DNA of 64,000 nt from Platycnemis pennipes (GCA_933228895.1 OW121850.1:25925773-25989772), one strand, 5' to 3'; counted from the stretch's first letter, positions 23,271 through 37,639 are shown. Notes: generated by a model from the sequence alone, not told the origin. Numbers and translations: made by a program.

Positions 23271-24504
23271 CGCATATTCAGCGGGTGACTCCGCGAAGAT
23301 ATTCGCGGCTTGTTCGCAATTCTTGAATTGGGTTGTAATTTATTTCAGGTGACCGGTGACAGTTTGAACTACCTACTTAATCATTTTCTAAGGCGTCTAT
23401 TATGCCCTCTTATTATTTGCGTTAAGAAAGCCACTTTATTCCATCCTCTCGGCAGTCAATCTCTCCAATCTTCTTTCAGTACTACAACCGAACGTAATGT
23501 GAGGGAGCCATTATTCTTAAACTCCTTCGGGAAAAACGGCTTCATATTTACATAGAATTTATCAATATAGTTCAACCTATGGTCTACTTTACATTCAATT
23601 CTAAGTTCTATTGATCATGGGAATTGATTTTGCAAAGTTTATATTGAAATTTATGATTATGCTTTCCTCCATACTGATTCCATAAAGGCGGAATCAGTTC
23701 AAGGTTTCCGATTTTACTCGACGCATTGATCCTGAGGTCTTTGAGCGAGATGACTTATCATATAACCTGATCTTTAAGAAAAGTCACCGTAAATAAAAAA
23801 AACTACAAGAAGTACTTTTCACATATAAGCATTCTAAATACACTTCGACCAACGATTCACCTGTCGGAATTTCATTTTAACACTCTTAAGTAGAATATAT
23901 CATTCTTTGCTATGATGCAACTGATTCATTCAGATCATAGAAGTTCAAATAGAAAAGTTATATGTATTTAATTTTAATATCCAGCAAAGAATTTGAATAT
24001 ATGCTTTTTCCGGAACGGAAGAAAATACACTGGAAAGTGGTAAAACCGTTAATGGTGATGTGCGGGATGAAGGCTTTTAGATTAACAATACGTTGACTTA
24101 GTTAATTTTAAATTGTGTAGCATCACAAGTGTCTCTGTTAAATGGTTCTTCTTTTAGTCTTTATAGATAAATCGGTCGATCCCTACCCACGTACCTGGAG
24201 TCCTGAAAACAGATTCCATATTTCTAGGCCAGTAGTTAGCGTTGCTGCAAGAATCATAACCAATGATACTAATGAACAATTCCGGCTTTATCACATTGAT
24301 TTGGGCGTATTACGGTGCAATATATCCATATGGAAGCAAGTTACCACGGAGAGTGTGTGGATGAGAGCGAAATGTGTTGAAACGTGGAGGAAAGTAACAT
24401 TCATGTGGTACTGTGGAGTGAAGAAATAAGTTTGTCAGACATTGACATGGCCCGTGAAACTGATTTAAAACTATTAATAGTAATCATCTTTTAATAGTAA
24501 TTAT
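23271..24504. other. No gene seen
   Basis: AT-rich with short frames only. Nothing recognised between the hairpin and family B copy 2. Confidence 0.55.
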
Positions 24505-24729
24505 CTTGAGACACGATGGCCTGATGAAGACTATCTTCGAGGGAAAAATTAACGGGAAGATTGGAAAAGACAAGCCTCGTATGGGACAGGTACATGGAAC
24601 AGGTGGTGAAGGATGTAAAAGAGAAGAATTATGTCACAATGAAAAGGTTGGCCGATAGAAGAATCGAGTGGAAAGCTGCGTCAAAGCAGTCCTAGGATTG
24701 TTGACCAATGATGATGATGATGATGAATA
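24505..24729 (+). mobile_element. Family B non-LTR retrotransposon, C-terminal tail, copy 2
   Basis: From ACACGATGGCCTGATGAAGA to a GATGATGATGATGATGAA tail, this copy parallels 43467-43818. Recognisable codons include those for MKRLADRRIEW and then KAASKQS before a TAG stop. The 3' (GAT)n run is the microsatellite tail of the family. Only the last 65 or so codons are present, so it is inert. Confidence 0.8.
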
Positions 24730-25009
24730 GTAGTCACGAACAACTTTGCATTCATTGCGAAATTTATTAGGTGTGGAATTCAAGAATGCCTTTAATGGCC
24801 ATTGATGAAATTACTAGCTATGTACAGGTACGCTAAACCCCGGCACATGTACCAATCAAAGCAATCTTAACAATACCCATTCTGGATTCTCGTGTCCAAA
24901 ATGAAGAATGTTCGTGCGCGACTCTCTAAATCGTGTTGATAGTTCTCTGTCGTTTGGCAGCACTGCCCGTTCGTTCATTGGCGCTGAAGTGGGTGTGCAG
25001 AGCGATTGA

Positions 25010-25430
25010 AGGGTGGTCCACGTGGGACTGGGTGGAGAGGGGAGGGAGGGAAGGGGAGGAGTGGGGAATGAGCGGCTTGGCCCAGCGTGAGACGTGATGC
25101 GGAAACGGGCGAGGGGGGAGGGGAGCACGCGTCACAGATGCACGGATTGGGGGTGACTACGGGAGGGATGGTATTGTGTGATGGGGGGGTGGTAGAGAAA
25201 GAGAAATCGGGGGAGGGGGAGCACGTGCGGTCCATTGTGATGCCTGCTGCGAACTGTTGCCTCTTCTTCGTGCACGCTCCCAACCATTCCCTCCCCCTCC
25301 TCCCCCTGGCAACCGCCGCCCTCGGCCTCGTCAATGCCGCCCCGAGGAACGCACCCCCTCCCGCGCTGTGTGTCCACTCTCCCGTCCGTTCCCACTCTCA
25401 CTCACCCATCCCCTCCACTCGATAGGCTCG
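25010..25430. repeat. Island switching from purine-rich to pyrimidine-rich; G-quadruplex motif
   Basis: About 25020-25240 is G/A-rich on the plus strand, with G-runs at 25039-25042, 25044-25046, 25048-25050 and 25053-25056 that satisfy a G3+N1-7 quadruplex pattern. From about 25255 to 25425 it switches to C/T-rich (CCCTCCCCCTCCTCCCCC). The strand asymmetry inverts near 25245. Confidence 0.75.
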
Positions 25431-27119
25431 TCATCTAGGTCGGCGTTGGCAGAAAAATATAAGTCATAAAAAATGCCCCTGTATGACAGCGTAATTATTC
25501 TTCATAGTCGCCATTAAAACTAAGATTGGTTTGGCGAATCTAAATCCTCTACCAATCTGTTAACATCTTGAAGCTTACATTCAAGAATTTATTTAGCATT
25601 CTTCACCACTAAATCCTTATTTTTATACGAGGCCTTTCTCTGCCATCCATATTATTTATTTTATTCATATCTAAAATGTTTTTTTTTGTAATTTTGTGAA
25701 GGACTAAATTAACGTATTACATTCTAAACGAATGTAGACTCACTGAAGAATGAAGTAGACGCACTTTCAAAAGAAATAGCCAAGAAATAATAGTTTTTCT
25801 CAATTTTCGGGGTATTAAAGCCCCTCAGATGAGAAGAAGTCAGGTATTATTGTTGTTTTAATTGAATTTAAGCTAATCATTATATTTTTGATTGAGGCTT
25901 TTAGGTCATTACTACTATAAGTACTTAGACAGACACCCGATCATTGGTAGCACTGCGACCGTCTACTTGTCAGTTTGGCCTGAACATGGACATGAGTTTC
26001 GAAACTCGACTTGGACCGGAACTTGACTTGTTCTGTTCGGGTTAGCGTAACGCTAACGGCTTCACGATTCGATATAATTTCGTCTGTTGGAGCTTCTTAT
26101 AACATTCTGCTATTTACCTGCATCTAACTATTTATACGCATTATAATTCTACATACAACTGCTTTTCTAGCTTAAAGTGAGCAGTCTTTACACTGCTATT
26201 CCCAATCAAAACGCTTTTTTCTTCGTAGGCACTATTCCGTTCCGCAGATGGCATTTGTCTTGCTCTCTTCATACCACCTAAATACTTGCGCTCATATAAT
26301 AAAGCAAAATTTGATGACTAAATGGTGAAATATATGCTTTGCAAGAAAAAGCACTAATCGTTTTTACATATTGCACGCGTACTTGAGGATAGCAGCTTTT
26401 CTCTCATAGCGTGGAATCCCGCAATTGTTCCACATTCATGTCTACCAAATTAAAAGTCATACAAAGTTTTCGGGAAGGAATCGTTGCATTGAAAGGATTG
26501 GTGGATTCACCCTTGGGATTGGATTCAAATCTCGGCATTGGAAGAAGATAATCATTGCTAAATCTTGGGTGTCTTGTGGAGAAAATTCGAGTACAGCAAT
26601 TCATTTGTGGGATGGGGCGTTAAGCCTTGGCGTTTTTTGTTAAGAGGAAGCTAATGCTGACTCCGGGTTTCTTCCAGCATTCCTTCTTAACCCATTAGTG
26701 CCCTTTAGGCTACTTTAGTCACCATGCCACATTTTGTCTTACACAGCACTCAATTTGTAACCGAATCATTAGATTCTTCCCGTGTTACTTTGCTAGACCT
26801 TATATTTTTGACTGGCATTACTCGTTGCTCGTCAGTTTCACTGTCTCTCGCGTGCTAGTCGAATTACTGCACGCCCTCGAGATGTTACCTTGACGACTGA
26901 TGAAAACCTTCCATAAAATGTAAGTTGAAGCGTCTATAGGTGCGGGGGGTGCGGGTAAACTAGAAAACACAGATGTGTCATGTGTCAAAACACAGATTTT
27001 TACTATTTATCCATTAATTGTCATTGATAGGGACACAGAAATCGTCCCATTCGCTCCTTATGATAGCTTTTGCTTTCACGGTTGATCTTTGTTATTAAAG
27101 GAGATGCAACGAGGGCCTT
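25431..27119. other. AT-rich, no gene seen
   Basis: No repeats or motifs recognised. Confidence 0.55.
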
Positions 27120-27590
27120 TGACTTTCCCCCGAACGTTCCAACTCAATCCCAGCCCCAGCACCAACACAACTCCCTCCACCTCTATCTCCTTTGACTATC
27201 CACTCCCTTCCCACGGATCCACCCCCCCTCCTCCCTAGAAGTGGGGCTAATTGGGTGATTCACGCCCTCCCCATGTCTCCCCCGCCTCATGTACCGATAC
27301 CCACCCCCTGTTACCCCTCCCCACATCACTCCAGCAACCCCATTCCCACGTGTCCCCATCACTCTCCCTTGCACCCTTTCGGTCCAGTTCTTCCTCCGAC
27401 CCCGCTGCGGTTGTCACTCAAGCCTTCAGTGCTACTTGAGCTCCCCTTTGTCGGGGGGAGGGGTCCCTTGCGATCGGCGGGCTTCCTCCGAAAAAGGGTT
27501 TGATGGGGGAACGGGGGAGTCGAGGGTTAAGGGGGTAGGTTTATTGCGGGGACGGAAGGGTGAAGTGGGGTTGGGTGACAGGCTGTGAAG
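27120..27590. repeat. Pyrimidine-rich to purine-rich island
   Basis: C/T-rich until about 27440, then G-rich (GGGGGGAGGGG, GGGGGAACGGGGGAG) to about 27590. It is the mirror image of the 25010 island. Confidence 0.7.
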
Positions 27591-30500
27591 GGACAGTTTC
27601 CCTAGGAGTACATTTTTCTCCTGCTCCAGTAGCCATCATTTGTAAAAAAATTCTTAATAAGTCCCAGTCATCTCCGCGACTTCAACCCCTCAATCTGCTG
27701 CCGGCCTACCCCCTTGCTACGTGACAGGCAAGAGCAATATCTTGATTCTAAATTATATATATGAGCTTTTGAGAGAGAAGGGCCTTTTAATTTTAAAAAT
27801 ATATATCTAGTGCCCAGCAGCCTGTGCTTCGTATTGGAGTGTTCACTGTCGTATTTACCCCTCGATTGAAGCTTAACCAGTAGAAGTGGTTCTTGATTAA
27901 AATCTCACTTAGGTATAGTTAATCGGTGCCGGGAGTTGTTAGTGGACGTTGAATCTGCTTCTTTTAATGATAAGTCAGCTATAACTAATGAGGAAGGCTT
28001 ACAATATAAACGACTGGAAAGCACACTTAGGCTAGGTACTTCAGCTGAGTTGGCGACCACAAGTATGCTTTAAAAGCATTCAGTAATTAATCATGAGACC
28101 ACAGCTAACATTTTATGAGTTTACTTTAATGTAATTTATAAAATTAAAATAATTATTATCATGGAGGAATTTAAAGAATGCTGAATTATATTGTAATTAC
28201 AATTATTTAAAACATTATATGTGTGAAATCCTGGCTTAAATACTTTATTTTGTCTTTCAGAAATCAATCGATAGTTGGGATTACCATTTTGCTGGACCTT
28301 TTTATAAGGGTGAGTACTACTTTTAGTATACTTTTTTTTGAACCTTTGAAACATGCATTCTAAATTAGCATTACCTACGTATTTTTTCTTTTGCTTTACC
28401 CTCCAGAAGTGTTCCCGGTGCTTGAATACTCGTTTAATCCCGCCACCAACGCTAGGCGATGTAGAGAGAAGCGGGTTGAAAGTTTACGGGGAGCATTATT
28501 GGATCCACTGCGGTAAAAATTTCTTCTATCCGTTTTTGCACTCTCGTGGTATCTGTCCTTCGCGCGTAGATCTCCGCCTTCCTTTCAAGGCGATGGTGGC
28601 ACGTTGCTGAAATAAAATGAGTGCCCAAAACGACAGAGACGATAGAACGCCTAGTGTTGAAGAACACTATGAGGTAAAGCTAAAAGTAGCTCCTCATCCG
28701 GATTGGATGAATGAAAATAAAGGAAAATCGATAAAAAACTGTTTGCGCAACAACGAATCTTTAATACCAGTTCGGTTTTAAATTCGATACGAATCGTTAT
28801 TCTTAGCATTCTTAAAAAGAACAAATGACATTTATTCTTTATTAGTGTATATTTTTGTAATTATTGAATGGCTAAGGTATGTATATTGTACCTGGTATGT
28901 TTGTTTCAGTTTTATTTCGCACCAAAATGCAATATTTATTTTATTATTATGGCCTGCAATTCCCCTATAACATATCGTTCAGTGTGATACTTTTGGTACC
29001 TAAGCTTATCGCCAAAGGAAAATCTTATTTCTGGTGGGTCGAGGTTATGCGTTTTTGCCAGTTTCCGACATTGTTACATGTGGCTATTAATATCCATTGG
29101 TTTTGATTATATAAATTTAGGCTTATAGCTTTTGGAGCGGGGGAAATTAATCTGTGCATTTAGTGCGAAGCACAATAATTTCTCATTAAGTAATGGAAAT
29201 GGAAATTCCATGTAACATTTATTAAGAATATCTGGTGTATCAATCTGATTTTACATTTTAAGGATATAGGGTGTTTAGTTGAGCAGTTTTACTTATTCAT
29301 TCGCAATAGAATCAAGAATGTAGAGGGCATAGACATTGAGCTTTTCAGTGGAAACTTCATATTTTCTAGTTTGGGAGTTAGAATTTTTGGGCATCGAGAA
29401 AGTGTGAAGAGAAACGGGTGCCCTGCATCCACCTAAGTTGGCGCCAGTATTTTCCTGATCAAATCAGACACCGTTTGGATTTGAATCCTCTGGATAGAAA
29501 TAACGCAGTGTAACCAAAAACAATCCCACCGTGTTACATGATAAACATATTTTTGTGGATTGTCGTTTCGGCTCCAATTAAGATAACACATTTTTCTTCT
29601 TTCAATTGCAAATGGAGATTTTTCGAAGTCTCTTTGGATTCCACCGTTGCGTCATTTTCAAACACCAACGGCCCAAGTATTTTTCTTTCATTCCCTCCGC
29701 GAAACGCACCTCACTTCCAAGTGCTCTTCGAAGAACTGTCACTCTGCTTGCCCTCGCTTTGTCTCCTCTGTAGGCGACGCTCCGACCCTGTCCGCCACTA
29801 TTTTTCCTCTTCATTGAATCCCACCTTACTTCCTCTCTCTTCTTGGGTACCCACGCGCTTCCCCGGAGTGACGCATTCCTGCCTCATACCAGACTCAAGG
29901 GGTAGGTGGCCGGCTGCAAGAGGGGCATAGAGCCCGCTTGCCGACCTGAGGCGTCCACTATACGCCTCCACTCGGTGAGAGAGCCCTCTGGATTCTTCCT
30001 CTTTCTAAGAACCGTGTGGTTGGCGTGAAAGATATTATCCTAAAGTAAACGGTGAAAGGTAGCCGTCACATATTGAAATGTGATTTGAAAAGATCATGCA
30101 TTAGCATTTCTTTTATCATATTCAACATAACTCTTGCAAATGTTTTAGTACCGAATGATTGCTACATTTTTATAAGCAGCTGGATTCCGATCGGGAAGAA
30201 ATATTATCGTATTCTTCCTGTAACCCGCTCGGTAACTCAATATATGCTTTATCATTTTTTAGGTCCAAAAGTGCTTCAGATTTAGATTTTTTCGTCATAT
30301 TCAAATGCCAACGGATTTTCAGATTTGTTCTCAATGACATGTATAATGATTTATTTTATGTAAAAGTCTATACAACTCGTCATTATTGTTTCTGCATATC
30401 TTCATTCCTTCAAACTAAGTTTTATAAAGGAAACCCCTAGTTATTTCCTCATATGTTCTCAATGCCCGTGATGATTTTTTTGCACGTCTTAGCTTTGTTA

Positions 30501-32112
30501 TAAACATGATTCCTACTGTTAGCATGTTGCATCCTTGTCACCGAATTTTTTCCTGTGCTTCGCTATTTGTTAAATGTATATATTTTGACTATGGAGGTTT
30601 ATTAAATATATCTTGAAGAATTCCAGCCTTGAATATATTGAATCACTTGAATCAAGTCAGAAGAATTAGAGCTATGATTTTCATAGCATTTTTGGATAAA
30701 TTTTTACCTGAATTTTGCCTCTCAGAAGTGTGTATTTTCGTTTAATAAAGTTCCATTAAAGCAGTCCATGTTATAAAATGTCATTACAACTGTGGAAGAA
30801 AAGATTCCTTTAATATAATTTGGTACTTTCAGAAGTTTAGTAATTTCCCATTGTAGTTTATTCACAGCCTTTTTCAGTTTCCAAGACGGGGTAGATACTT
30901 TCAGGAGAGGCAATATTTTTATTGCTGAATAAAAGAGTCGATAGCCGGAACGGAATCGGGCGCTTAAATGTTGGGCTGTCGGATAGAAGAGATCATCGTC
31001 CACCTTTCATGGAGAAGCAGCGTCCATTTATTGGGATGATCGAGCGAGAAACACGTTTTTACCTTTAGTTCTCTCCTTCAGCCCATAACTTTTACTCTAC
31101 ACAGTCTCTAAAAGCTCTTCTTCTAAATGGCACATGATTCACAAAATGCTGCACTGAATCCTAAATGTATATCGTATCTTTGCAGCATCATTCACTGTCC
31201 TAAAATAATCATTATTTTTGTAGCTGATTGGGAAAAGGCGAATCCAAAATTTGATTGTAGGATGAGGAACTTAAATCAAAAGCAGTGGTTTTGAAAATAA
31301 TTTTGGTAAGACATTGTTATATTGGAAAAACTGACGGATATATACACTTCGCATTTCAGTTGGTTCTCGCAAAACGAGAAATTAAAATGATTAATCCGTT
31401 TTATGTACCGACAGATTATGCAGGAATCCTTTCGATGGGAAGCAGACTCGGAGTCTGCGCCATTGTCGCTGCTGCGGGATATGCAAATTTTCCGTATTCA
31501 TCCCGATGGAACAGTGACATCGAAAATGGGCTCAAAGCCGGCTTAATGTCTCCTTTTCTTGCGCCCGCTCGCGCATGGCGGATGTCATGTTTTTACTTCA
31601 CCCCTCGCCCCGACATTTTTTGCCTGCGCAGCATTCACTCCCAAATCTCCCGCTCGACTGCGACGCCATTTTCCGAGTTCGCGCCGTCCTTCGCATTCCA
31701 TTTTTCCGGAGACACGCGGCGAAAATATTTCTCGGTTCATTGCTGACTTCCCGCCCATCCCCTTTCCCTTTCACATGCCTGTCCCCGGCTTTCCCAATCC
31801 CTCACTTTTTAATTACAATACCGTGGAGTGGAATTATGTCTATTTTTTCGCCTCCCTTTAATTTTTACTGGAATGCATGTGGGTCAGGGTGATTTCACGC
31901 CATTAATATCACCCCAAGGGGTTGAGCGCACTTGTTACTCGGAGACCTCCCAGGTCGACGACCTTTCCCCCAATTCCTTACGGTGCCTCTATCAATTTCT
32001 GCATGCCAAATCCCCCATTCCACCAGCAGAACGTGACACAAAGGTTTAATTATGAGAGGAGGCTTTATCATTTTCCCCATTGTTATCACATTCAGAGTAG
32101 TAAACGTAACCC
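27591..32112. other. Mostly AT-rich, no confirmed gene
   Basis: Contains the weak exon candidate at 28407. A 43-codon minus-strand frame (30170-30298, starting MTKKSKSEALLDLKNDKAYI) and a 153-codon plus-strand frame (31285-31746) have no recognised domain. 31540-31810 is GC-richer. Confidence 0.5.
28407..28512 (+). CDS. Possible internal exon (weak)
   Basis: A pyrimidine tract ending TTTACCCTCCAG is followed by an open frame KCSRCLNTRLIPPPTLGDVE then RSGLKVYGEHYWIHCG, and a GGTAAAA donor-like site at 28512/28513. The frame stays open to a TGA at 28608. The acceptor is good and the donor mediocre. I recognise no family and found no neighbouring exon. Confidence 0.13.
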
Positions 32113-32307
32113 CTGACATGATGGTCTTAGAAAGATAGCCATCAAGGAAAAAGTGAACCGTGATATTTGCTAAGGTATGAGATATATGGAGCTAGTAGCA
32201 AAGGATGTAGCAGAGAGGAATTATGTAACAGCAGTGAGGTTATTCGATAGAAGAATTAAGTGGTGAGCTGCGTCAAACCAATCTTTGGACTAGTGATGAT
32301 AATGAAA
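32113..32307 (+). mobile_element. Family B non-LTR retrotransposon, C-terminal tail, copy 3
   Basis: This is the most diverged copy. It keeps the order ATGATGGTCTTAGAAAGATA, AAGGATGTAGCAGAGAGGAA, TTATGTAACAGCAGTGAGG, GATAGAAGAATTAAGTGG, GCTGCGTCAAACCAATC and then a GATGATAATGA tail. A TGA within the RR-x-x-W region and another early TAG break the frame. Confidence 0.7.
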
Positions 32308-35300
32308 CTCATCTCACGTGAAAGAAAATTTTAAAAATTTATTCTCCCTTAGGTATCCGTAAATTTCCTTCTCTAATTTTGCCACCGGATGCGTACCAAC
32401 CTTTGTATTTTTTCTATTGTTTACTCACTTATTTAGGACATCACAAATATCCAAAATAAATTTTAGGAATAGAAATTGGGATGAGATATACCAGACGGAG
32501 TCACCTTCTTATGAGGACGGCTATGCAAGGATCCTCTGCCATAAGATGGGTCTGGGATCGAATACTTGCCTTGCCTTAATATTTTTTCCCTGCAAATATC
32601 TATCCATTAATGGTCATCCCATTCAGGAAACACTGGTCTATGGTCTATATATGGCCCATCATCAAATCAAATTCGTGTATGCACCTCATTAGTCCGTTGC
32701 TAACCAATTTTCAAACTAATTGAAGCCATTTTGATTGATAAAGTTGTCTATTAATGAAGGACGTTAATGCTTCAGTTACGCAGGCCATTATTTCATCACC
32801 GCCGAATTGGGCGATTTATATAAGTTTTGGATGATTATTAGGTGAATGTCATTGATTTTCAAAATGTATGCACCATATTTTTTGCTTGTTTAAAATTGTA
32901 CTTGAGTGCTGTGGGTCTTTCGTGCCTGATAGGTAAAATAGGAAGCAAAGTGGTTACAATGGAATTAGTGTCTCAGTGCCAAAAGAAATAATCTAATCAT
33001 ATCTAAACCTATACTAATCTAAACTTGCGGACAAAAAAAATAGCATTATCATTTGCCACTTGAAGCGTATGAGTCCAAATATTCATGCATATTATTTCTT
33101 GGAAACATAGGTTTAGACTTATTTTATGTTCAAATGATGCTTAGAAGTTCTACCATCAGATTAATCAGAATCTATTAACTAACAAAACAGTCTTATATAA
33201 GTTTCATCATAATTTTCATCATAAACGCCAAAGCTGTATTTTGACATATTTTAGCATCAATACCACTAGGAAAAATTGCACTTTAGTGTATAAATTTTGT
33301 TCTCTATGTCGATGCTCAACTAATTTATGTAGGACTGGGCAGAAATCATACTTTCCTGAGGTGAGAAATATTTTTGAGGGTACACATTTGAATCTCCTTG
33401 AAAAAGTTTGTTAATCTTTCAAGTGAGAGAATTTTAACCATTTTGATTTGAAGGACTATCTCAGTTTACAGGTAGGGAAGAGTGGAATAGTATGAAGGAC
33501 TGATTACGTAGGGGTATTCTGTAATTATTCCGATCTAGGGATCTTTTTATTTTTTCTTCCTCGGATCAGATTATTTCTTCGCATAAGTCCCCATTGTGGA
33601 TACTCTCCAATTTGAAGAAGACGAGCTATGAGTTGGTAACAGGCATCCTTTATAGTGACACACGCTTCCATCTCCTTTGCCGCGATAAATCCCTTCCATA
33701 CTCGGCGATTCAGACGTCCTAGGGGACGCTGGGTGGAGTGAATGACCTCTCTCGTCTAAGTAATTGGCAAGGATGGTCGTAGAGACGAAATCAGAGAAAC
33801 CCATGGTATTGCCAATAACATGTGCCGATTACATGTAGTGAGGTCGATAATTTAATTGAGGTTATTTTTCCATATTTTCATCCGCTTTTTTCGAGGTCAT
33901 CATGACGTGATAAAGGGGTGATTTCATTGCATAGATATCCTCGATCTCTTTTCGTTTGGGGTCCCACGTGTGAACATTTCGAAATAAATAACGCCACTAT
34001 CTCCCTCCCTTTCTTAGGAGAGCTTGGTATTTTTTACATCAGACAACATCTTTCCACAAGTCAAGTTAAATTATGGTTGATGCGGTAATTGCGTCGTTTC
34101 CATTCGTGCGAGAAATGTTATTTCAGCTTGTGGAACCGGGTACATAATAAAGTTATTGGAGGGGACAAAGTTATTATTTTTGAAGGCGAAGAGCAGAAAG
34201 TAAAGACTTTCTTTTAAAAGTAAAATTAAAAAAGTAGAATTTCGAACGACAACCTTCACTTCTATCATCCTTTGCACATCGTTTTGAATTTAAAGGAAAG
34301 AAAGAAATGACGGTTTTAAAGCGTTAAATTTAGTTTTTGATGGAACGTTATTCTTATGCTTGCGATAGAAACCTTAAAAGTTCACTTCTCTGCGATTTTT
34401 CCGCTCACGAAGATGAACATACACACATTTACTTGGTTTAAAAGGTTCAAGAGATCACTTGCAATTCATAAAGAATTCTCGAATTACAAATTAGGATGAA
34501 TAAATATGCCACATAAGTACTGGTTATTTATATACCTACCGCATAACTCTTAGATAAACAACTTGCTTTTGGTCTATTGATAGCGTAAACGCAAAAACTA
34601 AGAAAAAATAGTAAATTTTTTGGATTAATGCCAGGTTTTACTTGCTAACATTTCAGGGCTGTTTGTGCTTTGACATCCAGGAATATACAGGTAGAAACTT
34701 TAAGTTTTTGTTTTAAGACATTATTCGGACAATCTGTAACAATACATTTTGTCATGAAGAAACAATTTAAGTACTGTCTTGGTTTTAGGATATCTCACGA
34801 GTTTTTTCTTGGCAATAAAAATGCTCACGTATAGAATAAATTGATGTATTGGAATAAACAATCATTTGTAAACAGTTGGATATGTATGATACGTTGTCAA
34901 ATTATGAGCTATTGTGAAACGTAAATATTCAACATCATTCAGTTCAAAACTTACATAGCAGCTGCTTCCTCCTATGTTCTGTAACTTAAAACTTCTGTTC
35001 TTTGTCTAACATTTAAAGACTGGATTATCCTCTCCTCTCTAAGTGCAAAACAGGGCTCCTCACAGAAATATTTAACCTTTCCTGTTGCCTTGATAGAAGA
35101 TTTTAAGAAAGTTTGTAGTCGATTTTCGATACGGAATCACCTCAGTGAGGTAGGCAATCACAGCCAAAACTCGGAACAAGTTTTAACCGACTGAAAAAGC
35201 AAAAGTCGTTCAAGAAGTTTTAGCTCGTTCAGGTTGAAATTGAGGACTTTACCCTCAAGATGGGGAGACTCATGATATGGTATTTTGGGAAACGAGAAGT

Positions 35301-36469
35301 GAAGTGATGGGGATTTTCCAGGAGAAGAATTTCCATTTTCAAATCAACATTTGCAGATAGGGGGCTGCTGGGTGTGATTCGGCGGTGATTTTTAGCAGTC
35401 CCTCAGACGTGGAGTCCTTCGGTAGCTGTTTCCAAGCTCCGGCCAAAGACTTACTCTAGACATGTCGTGAACAGGAAATATTTCAGTTTTCATTAGATAT
35501 CCAACTGCCTTCTGTGCATCTCCTGTTCCAAAAGCATCTCAAATTTTTGCGTCCGGTTTATTTTTACAAAATAATAACAGGGTGGAGTAATCATACTAGT
35601 GACAGATAAAATGGTTAGTAAAATTCCCTCGAAATCCAGCCACTCTCATATTTTCACGTATGTAGTGTTACATATTATTTCACCGCATTGATGCAAAAAC
35701 AAAAAGCGAATATTTTTAAAGACTAGGTGGCAATTTTCAGCCAGATCGAGATGTGATCTATCTTCGAAAAACCATTTATTACAAGAATGAAAATTGCAGG
35801 TGTATGCATTAAAATTATTGCAGTGCACAAATTACATCGTAGGAAGTACCTTTTTATGGAATAAAGGATGATGTTTTGTAAGTACCTACAGCATTGTAAG
35901 TACCTACAGATTTCAAAATGCTGTGGCCGTTTCAGGTAGTAAATGAGAAAATGGCCTTTTTTTTAAAGGATATGGTCTTTATGGCGTCATCCTAGTAACA
36001 CGTGCGAAGGTCGAGCTTACCATAAAGAATCTCTGGCAATACAGAAATCTCACACTCTTGAACTCTGCACTCACAGCAACTAAATGCACTCACAAACTAA
36101 TGAAATTGATTATGTGTCTTCATCGTTTCCTAGGGGAATTGACTCAACTCAAGAGCAAAACCGGTCATTTGATTGCCGTTTATCACCAAGTACATTCCAG
36201 GCATGAGGTTACCCCTTTGCTGCTCTCCTTTATTGTAGATTGCTATAAAATTGGTTGATTAAAATGATCAAAACTTGCTAGAGATATAGATTTTACCTGG
36301 ATTTTTTTAATGCTTGGTGATACGAGATGGATTGACTGAATGACTAGCAGTAGAACGTTTCACTGCGGGGTGCCCTTGTAGATGCTCACCTTATCACCAT
36401 GCTATCGACACGGATTACGTGCTAAAGAACCTTTTAACGTGAAAAGGGAATTTTTCTCTATCCCCATCG
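32308..36469. other. AT-rich, no gene seen
   Basis: The only structure noted is a directly repeated GTAAGTACCTACAG at 35879-35892 and 35898-35911. Confidence 0.55.
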
Positions 36470-36645
36470 TTTCTCACACGCGTCTCCAACCTTCCCTCTC
36501 GAGAAAGCGCGCCCCCAACAGGGAGCGCTTAAGGCGCTTCACCCCCGATCCCTTTTCCGCATTTCCCTCTCTCCCCTCGCCCCTCCTGCCATCCCACTAC
36601 TGTCCCCCACCTCGATACATCCCCCCTTGATGGATCTCCCGATCA
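36470..36645. repeat. Short pyrimidine-rich island
   Basis: C/T-rich stretch (CCCTCTCTCCCCTCGCCCCTC) preceded by a CGCG-containing segment. No gene. Confidence 0.6.
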
Positions 36646-37639
36646 ACCCACCCTCCTCATCCATTACTATAATTCATTCAATCGTGCGGAGAAGGAGTGA
36701 ATGGGATATCGATTCTTTTCTTCGTTGGACCCCCATATTGCTATTCAATTTTTCACATCACTTTTTGCTGCCACCGATGTGTGTATGTACCAATTTTGTG
36801 AAACCAAACTTAATTTGTACCTATTTTTAGGTTCCCTAGTTAGTTTTGAGCGATCTCGATGTCTGGTGTTCAATTTCTAAGATAAATTAAAGGTCTCATT
36901 CTATTTTATTAGCGGCCAATTGTTTAGTTTATGTTGCTCATCTCATGACACACAGGAATGCGTATTTTTGGTTCCCTATTTTTATGATTATCCTTAGTAA
37001 TTTTTTTCTGAACATTCTGAAAGAATGTAAATCAAAAGTCTGTTTTGACAAGGATGAATGGTATTATTAATTTTTGCTCTCAAAAAAACCTAAGAGAAAC
37101 TGCTCCTTGCCATCTTTACTGCCGAATATGACTCTAGGTGTAATTAAAATCATCCTTATATCAAGTATCGCAACAAGCATTGATTGATACCCGGAAATGG
37201 TCACCAACAGCGTTCTTAATGGAAATTGTAGCACCTCATATCCAAATTCGGTGATTTTGGTCGAAATACTATAAAAATAAATGTTTCACCCCATTATTTT
37301 GAAATCTAATTTTTCCTACGCTTTTCATGCCCTTGATTTATATATTTTATAACATTATTTTTCGCCCTTAATACTTTACAGAAAGATTATACGAGTATAT
37401 TGTGCAAAATATTGGAATTACAGCATGTAAACTATCTTTTATTAGCAATATTTAGCTGTAGTATATTAAAATTTCGCATGAATATAACTTTTATTTGCTC
37501 GTTTGAGCCATTCTCTTTTAATCAGTGCTCATTTTCTCTTTCGTAGCTATGGGTTCCCTTAATTGCGTCTCATTCTTAGCATTCACTTAATGGTACCCTG
37601 TATACGAAATTTCTTGGCCCCTTTATCCATTTTTATCGA

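Noticed and set aside
29440..29510. tRNA-like repeat around GGATTTGAATCCT
   Set aside because: Only a B-box-like palindrome is present. There is no A box at the right distance and no cloverleaf.
31285..31746. 153-codon plus-strand frame
   Set aside because: It begins in AT-rich DNA and continues into a GC/pyrimidine-rich patch. The translation shows no conserved features.
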